A stretch of 64,000 nt of DNA from Apostichopus japonicus (Eukaryota; Echinodermata; Holothuroidea; Aspidochirotida; Stichopodidae). Of this stretch, positions 25,006 to 34,000 are shown piece after piece. The notes beneath the pieces are model-generated. The model worked only from the letters and a program-made list of their open reading frames with translations. It ran no database searches and had not been told where the DNA came from. Each line of letters begins with the position of its first letter. The stretch's first letter is position 1. The translations under genes and the position numbers were made by a program. The stretch covers positions 12,918,001 to 12,982,000 of the forward strand of contig NC_092573.1 in NCBI RefSeq assembly GCF_037975245.1, in the 5' to 3' direction.

Positions 25006-28000
25006 CATTGATAGAGAAGTCTTCCTTCATTTATGTGACACAAACTCTGCCCTATACATACAGGCTAATATCAAGCTGTGGGTCTTGACTGGTGATAAGC
25101 AGGAGACCGCCATTAACATCGGCTACTCCTGCAACCTCTTGAACGAGGAGATGAAGGAGATGTTCATCGTGGACCAAACAGACGAAGAAGGCGCCAAGGC
25201 AGCGATCAGAAATGCCTTGAACAAGATTCGTGACGTCATCGGCATGGCTCAGAAAGAGGATGAGGAGCTGTTGGACGATAACGTCTCCATCAAGAGCACA
25301 CAGATGGACGATCTCGGAGACACGGCCAACTTTGCAATGGTCCTTTCTGGAGCTGCTTTGGTAAGTCTGATGGCCATACTGGTCCAAATGAGATAGCTTG
25401 AGTCACCTACAATGGCAGCACAGATGGTGGCATACTTTGCAAAACCCCCTAGCCTCACCCCATTCCATCTCCCTCCCTCCCACCCCTCCACCATCCCTGT
25501 GTCCTCCAGATATCTTGCCCTCCCTGACCCTGTGCTTACCTGACCTTCCTTTCCTCTACCCTCTTCTACCTTCCCCCATTCCTCTCCAACCATTCCTCCT
25601 CCTTTGCCATCCCCTCCCTCCCTTCCTTCCCTCCCCACCCACCACACTTCCCCCTAAAGGAAACCCCCTCGTAAAGCTTTCATAAGTATGTGACCCCTTG
25701 CCATGACGTCCATCTTTCATGGAATAAGACACGGTTTGTGTGAATAGTTCTCCTGGCTTTGGTTTTATATCTCAAAGTAAAACGAGTACCGGTTGGTATC
25801 ATCGGCACAATTTCAAGAGAAACGTGTTTCACTAACAGTCTTACTAATGGCCGTGTGTCATACCAAGATAAGAAGTATTTTTGGTTTTATCCATTCCATC
25901 TGATGTCAAGATTGTGTTAATTAATCCTGTTCTATTTTTTTTTTCAAAATAAGTCTATCAATTTATCATGTACGTTGTTTCAAGGTTTATTTGGTATCAT
26001 TTTTAACCTTTCGTTTAAGGCTCACATCTTAGAATCCGAGGCTTCGGATGAATTTGTCGAGGCTGCCTGCTACTGCAAGACGGTCATCTGCTGCAGGGTG
26101 ACCCCGCTCCAAAAGGCCCAGGTCGTCAACCTGGTCAAGAACAGTCGCTCTGCAGTGACCCTGGCCATCGGGGATGGGGCCAACGATGTCAGCATGATCA
26201 AAGGTCAGTTATAAAATCGTCTCATTTGGTCATAAGTAGGATAAATGGTGCTTAATTGTGAAGTGTGGAGGGTAGCAGGCAGGCTGGGGTGGGATGGGTG
26301 GGGTAGTTGAGGTAGGAGAGCAGATGAATGCAAATCTGGGGGAGAGGTAAGGGGTGGATATAGCAGGGTAAAACATCAACAAACAGTTGAGTTTAAGAGT
26401 CACTATGTAGTGTTTATTTTAGAATAGGAATGAAATAACTCCAGAGTGTCTTCATGTTACTTTTTTTGAATCCATTTTACTGGGCATTCTCTCATTTTCA
26501 TAATTTACATGAGGGTAAGAGGAAGACATGGGGTGTTGAGGTAGGAGAGCAAATGAATGCAAATCTGAGGGAGAGGTAATGGGTCGATATACAGTGATGT
26601 AAGTCTTCCGTATTCTTACGGAAATCCGGTTTTTTTTTAATTCCAATAAAGTTCCACAAAATTGTTCGAATATCAAAGACACAAAGCGGCAAAAATGCCT
26701 GGCCCGTTGCAGCAAGCTAACTTCAATTTTCACTCATCGATCAATCAAAATACCATTTCCTGTTTCGCATCATCGCATTGCACTGTACAACATTGTGCCA
26801 TGTGAATATCGTTGCGTACTTGCGAACTTCAAATCGCCATAGCTCATTTCTGTCGTTGAAAAACCTTGCCTAATTCATGTTGATTGGACTGCTAATTAAT
26901 ATCTTCGTAACTGCTGGTGCTCGACATTAGTTTCGGAATTAACGCTTGTGATATTTGTGAGCGGCGGAAATCTACGGGATACGCATGTGAAAGTCGATAT
27001 TTGTGATCGCATTCGAATGTGAGACTGTTTTTTATTCCGTAGTTCGCTGCGACGTATTCGTAACTATGAGCTAGCCTAACATAACGATAGTGTGTAAGTA
27101 GTAAGAACTAGGGGTAGGATGTGTTAGCGCTAATACTTCTGAGCTAGCCTAACATAACGATAGTGTGCAAGTAGTCAGAGCTAGGAGTAGGATGTGTTAG
27201 GACGGCATTCACCCGGGGTCTCCGAATATTTTTCCGTTTTTTTTTTTTGGGCTGCACTTACATCCCTGGATATAGCATGGTGAACTTCAACAAACACTTG
27301 AGTTAAAGAGTCACTATGTAGTGGTTATTTTAGAATAGGAATGAAATAACTGCAGAGCGTATTCATGTTACTTTTTTTGGAATCCATTTTACTGGGCATG
27401 CTCTCATTTTCATAATTGACATGAGGGTAAGAGGAAGACATTTTAAGACATTAGTCTGACTAGGTATCTACTCTAACAGCATATTTAACTTTCTTACTTT
27501 CTTGCAGCTGCTCACATTGGAATTGGTATCAGTGGACAGGAGGGCCTGCAGGCAGTCTTGGCCAGCGACTATTCCTTCGCTCAGTTCAGATATCCTTTTG
27601 CTATAATGATGTTAATTAATCTCTAACTAATCAATTAATCCCTTCGATGGCTAAGATTCAGTCAAGATGGAAAATCTCACATTCCTTCTCCACACGTCAT
27701 AAATCGTTTGAGTTAACCCAATAAGTTAACTTCAGAGTGTGCTATGCGATGGTGTGGATGCAGTGTTACAGCTGCTGCGTTCACTTTGGAACTTCTCTCC
27801 GTGATATCAGTAGATCAGTGTAAACATTGGCCTTAGTGATTACTATAGAGACAAATTAGTGGTCAAGCCGTCCCAAAGAACCTGTGTGATTCGGAATTCT
27901 CCAAAAGATGAAAGTGTCAACGTTATGTTGAAATGGTCACACTCTTTGTTTGCAGTGAATAACTGAAAGCTTCAAGTAGAATTCTTGGCGAGATTCTTTC

Positions 28001-31000
28001 GTTTCTTGTTACGCGATAAATTCATATATTTTTGCATTAAAAGTGCTAACGTGATCAACAACATTGGTATGTTTGATTTTGCTTTTCAGTGATCTGATTT
28101 GTGAGAACCTTGGCAAAAGAAACATCCATTCTTTTCAGCATCTGTTAAGCTTCTATTCAACTATAAATATGATTAGTGTTGCGCCGATATCACCAATATC
28201 GGTTTTGGCCGATATCCGATATTATCATCCCAATATCGGTCCGATACCGATACGATACCGATATTTTTTAACAGTCAAAATAAACTGGACGCAGTAAATG
28301 TGAGCCTTAACATCGTAAAGACTTACAAGTTGCTTACAGTGTTAACGTATGCTTGCAAAATTGCATCTTAATTAGGTTACGAACTGTCGATCACAATGTA
28401 AAAGTTATAATTTATTGAGTTTATCAATGTAAACTTATTCTCTTGACCGTATAGAGAAAAAAAAAACTGAAAATCAGTAGAGAAATGACCACGGAAAGTA
28501 AGGTGGTACACCTTTTCAAATATTACGAAACTCGAGCAAAACACTTTCGAAAAATTCACGCAAAACTGGCATATCGTACTAAATGCAACTAATGTCATGT
28601 AAACAAGGCTCTAGTGCATCCATTTATGAATATACCGTAAGACCACATCTGTTGTTAAGTGGGGGGAAAAGGAAGTATTTTCTAGAATTTCCAAAAATAC
28701 GGAAAAAATAATATCCTACCATAGTTAAGTGTATAGCAAATAGCCTAACCACCTCGGCGGTTACGGATCTCACGTAACTAAAAAGTTCCCTGGCAAAGTG
28801 CCAAAAAATGTTAACTAGCAGGTGTTACACAGGGGATGAGCTCACAGTTGTTTGGGAAGGTACCTGGGAAAATTTGCAGCACATGTACCGTGGTAGTTGG
28901 GTATAGGGTTAAGCACTGCAGTTGTAAAAATGTACGCATAGTGCACGCTATTCATTGTTAGGCAGTCTAGAAACAGGGCTTTGCTGAACGTTGTTTGTTT
29001 CATAATATCGGAAGTTTTGTAAGTTGCACATTTTAAAGATTGAAAGACAGATTAAATCTCTTTTCATTTTATAACATTACATAGGTACTCTAACTTGTCA
29101 TTTTAAAATTTATCAGTTTCGTGACAATTTAAATAAAAAAAGTTGTCAGTATTTTGTGTTCGCGGGAAATTGAACAAGGTTTTCCAACACTGCTGAACTG
29201 TGCAGTTATACATCATGTTCAAGGTTTTCACGGCCTTCGAGAAAATGAATGGTTAGAACAGTGTATATATGCTGCACTAATGCTGTGTGTAGGCCAAGGT
29301 TCACGAAGGTCATTGGTTATATTCGCGCGCCGTAGACATGTTTTTAGAGGTTACGGAGGGTCAGCTTTCCATGGATATTAATCGAAAATGAATCTGAGTT
29401 TAACTGACGCTAAAGAAATGGATCGTCTTAGGCAGATTAACAGATCATTGCAAGTATAAAGAAGTAGCACTGCTGTTAAAAAGAAAAGTTCAATATCGGT
29501 TTGCTGTTATCGGCAATTAGGCAAAATTTTACCGATACCGATATGCTGCCGATATTGCAAATATCGGCCGATACCGATATTGAAAACGATTATCGTAGCA
29601 ACACTAAATATGATATGTACATGTGTTCATACCAGAGTAGGAAGTAAAGGACTGTGGCGAGGTAATATTGCTTTTACAGGCAGTTCCCCTTTACAAAAGG
29701 AAAGCAAAATATTAAGCGGTGTGGGGCCAGCAAGATTACTGGTCCTGTACAACAAATATCTTTTGATTACCCTCAATTTTTTGTCATACTGTATATTCAC
29801 ATTTTAGCAGAAAATCTTTGTTAATGGAACATCAAGGATGTCCTTGTTTGATACTTCTGAATGTTTTGTGTTCAGCTTGGCCACATTTCTTGATGTTGGA
29901 TGTAAACTCTTGTATGTATTGAGTTGGTATCTTCTCATTTTTCCTTAACATCTTGATTACATTTCTGGAGAGATTACTCCTGGTTCACGGCAGGTGGTCC
30001 TACTTCCGTACGTGCAAGTTTCTCTCTTACTTCTTCTACAAGAATTTTGCCTTCACTCTAGTCCATTTCTGGTTTGCCTTCTTTTGCGGATTTTCTGCTA
30101 TGGTAAGTAGAGTGCTACATGTCACATGATTGACATATGTCACATGATTGACAAACATACATGATAGACTTATAGATGCCACATGATTGACATATGACAC
30201 ATGATTGACAACTATCACATGTTTAACATATATATCTCACGTGATTGACAATGTCACATGATTGACATACATGATTGACATACAGATGTCACATGATTGA
30301 AATATGTCACATGATTGACATATGTCACATGATTGACATATGTCTCATGATGGACATACATACATGATTGACATACAGATGTCTCATGATTGACAGATAT
30401 CACAGAATTGACAGATGTCACATGATTGACATGTCACATGATTGACATACAGATGTCACATGATTGACATATGTCACATGATTGACATATGTCATATGAT
30501 TGAAATATATGTCACACGATTGACATGTCACGTGATTCATATACTTATGTCACATGATTGACAAATGTCACATGAATCGACATACATATATAATGTCACA
30601 TAATTGACATACGTATGTGACACGATTGACATGTCACATGATTGACATATGTCACATGATGGACATGTCAGATGATTGAATACAGATGTCACATGATTGA
30701 CATGTCACATGATTGACATATGTCATATGATTGTCGTACATATCTCACATGATTGACATACATATGTGACACGATTGACATGTCATATTATGATAAGGTT
30801 GTGTATTTATGATTTCACATCTCCAATGTTGTGTATTTATGATTTCACATCTCCAATGTTGTTTATTTAAGATTTCACATCTCCAATGTTGTGTATTTAT
30901 GATTTCACATCTCCAATGTTGTGTATTTAAGATTTCACATCTCCAATGTTGTGTATTTATGATTTCACATCTCCAATGTTGTGTATTTATAATTTCACAT

Positions 31001-34000
31001 CTCCAATGATGTGTATTTATGATTTCACATCTCCAATGTTGTGTATTTATGATTTCACATCTCCAATGTTGTGTATTTATGATTTCACATCTCCTCCTGC
31101 TGTAGTACTAACCTATTATTGTTTTATCCCTTTCTCTCGTCAGACTGTCTATGATGAGTACTTCATCACTCTCTACAATATATGCTTCACCTCCATGCCT
31201 GTAATTGCTCTCGGTATCTTTGATCAGGTAAAAGCCTCAACCGTTAAGAGCCGTCACTGGTCAATAAACAGCTAACACCTGGCATTTGTTTTTTGGTCCA
31301 TATGTCACATGTGTGCAACCCAAACTCAAGAGAGTGTTTATAATATGTAAAAGTAGCCTTTCATCATTATTGTAAGATCTAACATCTTTTCAGAATGAGT
31401 TACTAGATTAAGGCAAGATACCTTTTGTAGCCTGAATACCAAGTGCCCTCACTAAGAAACTATGATCCTTGCAAGTTACGCATTCCTTAAACTTGTACAT
31501 CAATCTATTGTCAAGATTTATCGTGGAGATGAGGATAAGGTACTCTGAAAGCAGTTTGTGAAATGTTGAGTGCCTTGTTTAGAAAATACTCTTCACAAGC
31601 TGACCAATTTATCAGTTTTGCTTAATGTTTGTGGATCTACATATCAGTTAGCAGATAAGGGTAAGATACCCAGCATGCAGTGTATGAAGATAGAGCCGTC
31701 TCTATGAGCAACACTGTTACCCATGTATCCTTATGTATAATGATAACAATGATACAGATAAGGGTAAAGATACCCAGCATGCAGTGTATGAACATAGAGC
31801 AACCTCTATGAGCAACACTGTTACCCATGTATACTTATGTATAATAATAACAAAGATACAGATAAGGGTAAGATACCCAGCATGCAGTGTATGAACATAG
31901 AGCAACCTCTCTGAGCAACACCATTACCCATGTATCCTTATGTATAATGATAACAATTATACAAATAAGGGTAAAATACCCACAGCATGCAGTGTATGAA
32001 CATAGAGCAACCTCTCTGAGCAACACTGTTATCCATGTAACATTATGTATAATGATAACAGTGATACAGATAAGGGTAAGATACCCAGCATGCAGTGTAT
32101 GAACATAGAGCAACCTCTATGAGCAACACCGTTACCCATGTATCGTTATGTATAATGATAACAGTGATACAGATAAGGGTAAGATACCCAGCATGCAGTG
32201 TATGAACATAGAGCAACCTCTCTGAGCAACACCATTACCCATGTATCCTTATGTATAATGATAAACATTATACAAATAAGGGTAAGATACCCAGCATGCA
32301 GTGTATGAACATAGAGCAACCTCTGTCAATATCGTTACCCATATAACCTTATGTATAATGATAACAATGATAATATATTCTTCAGAGCTATCACTTTTTT
32401 CCCCCAATCTATTTTTTTTCAGGATGTGAGTGATGAGATGAGCATCAGGTACCCTGAACTCTATAAACCAGGCCAGAAGAGTAAATTCTTTAATTATTAT
32501 GTATTCACTAAAAGCTTGCTGCAGGGAGTACTCACTTCTCTGGTCATCTTCTTCATACCTTACGGTAAGTTTGCTGGTTTCGGTCAAATCTGTTTTTATC
32601 TCCTCGTACGGTTTTTGAGTTCTTATAAACATGTGAACTACAATTATGACGAATTAACTATATTTAAGAGTTCAGAATCAGCAATGTGATTATTGTTTGA
32701 ATCTTGAATCTTCTGTAATCGCATAAATTGAAATTAAGGTTACACGTGTGTTGGATTCCCCTGCAATGTAAGTATTTAGATGTCCTGAAATCCAGTGGTG
32801 TCTTTGTGGCAGCCTCACACATCTTGTTTGCTATGTAGCAGTCGATGATTTGCCAATAAACAGGGAAAACTCTTGATTTGAGTTCTTTCACATGCACAAG
32901 AAATTCTATTACAGATAACAGCATGAAAATTGCGTTTTTGATAGGATATTTATTTATCATTTTTGAAATGAATTTATATTACTTTTTTTTGTGTGACCAT
33001 GGTTTCTAAACAAAACAATGGAAGCACTTCAAAAATCATCAGCATCAAAATGAAAGAGATGAGATTACAAAGAATCCTGTTAGGTTCACATTTTAATATC
33101 TCTTGTACAAACTGTAAGTCCAATGTAAGCCTTAAAAGACAGAACAGGATTCTGTGAGGTTACAGTCTGTCCACTCTAGTTAATTGTCTAGCTTGTCAGC
33201 TCCATAAGAGAATATTTCCCTCATTTAATTTATTTTTATTCATTCCTTTATTTATGAATACATCTTTTCTTCCGTCCCTTCTTTTCAGGTGCCTTTTATG
33301 AGGAGAACTTTCCCAATGGAATTCCGTCTGATACTCAGTTCTTATTCGGATGTACTACCTCGGCAATATTAGTCATCGTCGTCAACTTGAAGGTAAATGT
33401 TTTTTCTCTTCGACTCTTCGACTTCAAGGATCAAGTATAACACTGTTTTATTTATACGACCCAAAGTATCCAAGAAAATATAATATCCTAAACACCATCG
33501 TATGGTATCTACTTCATAAACTGGGTTTGAAGAAGTCTACTATGCAATTGAATTATTTTATTTCTTCGACGATGGGAAGAAATCGGAACAGCCTTGTTTT
33601 GGGGGTTGATTTTATGAAATGTTTGATTACTTCCACAAAATATGTTGTTAGGGTTTGTAGTAGTCAAGATAAAGCACACTTGGATCTGCATCAGTGAAGG
33701 AGGAGGCGGTAATGTGTAGATATGGATGATAAATTCTTACAGATGTTTGCATTTGCTCACAAATCAATTTCTTATCAGTTTTACCAAACCTGAAAAGAGT
33801 AGTATCAGTAACCCGATAGAATTTATCGAACCAAAACACCGTCCAATCATTTTCCACCTAAATTTTGTTAATTAGCAAGTCAGTATGTGGAGATAATAAT
33901 GAATCTTTTCATGTTAACAGTTTATGAATCAAATGCAGAGTTAGGGAATCCTGCTGCGACTGCAAGAACTTTCAACTTTTTGTTCATTGCTCTGTTAGCT

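Noticed and set aside
25249-25685. ORFs on both strands in intron 16
   Set aside because: They combine the antisense of exon 16 or its read-through with a C/T-rich low-complexity tract.
30801-31094. CRISPR-like regular 30-bp repeats
   Set aside because: Repeats are contiguous with no spacers, lie in an intron of an animal gene and have no cas genes nearby.
30809-31275. ORFs with a 10-residue periodic sequence
   Set aside because: A 30-bp repeat is open in frame by chance; part of one runs into real exon 20.
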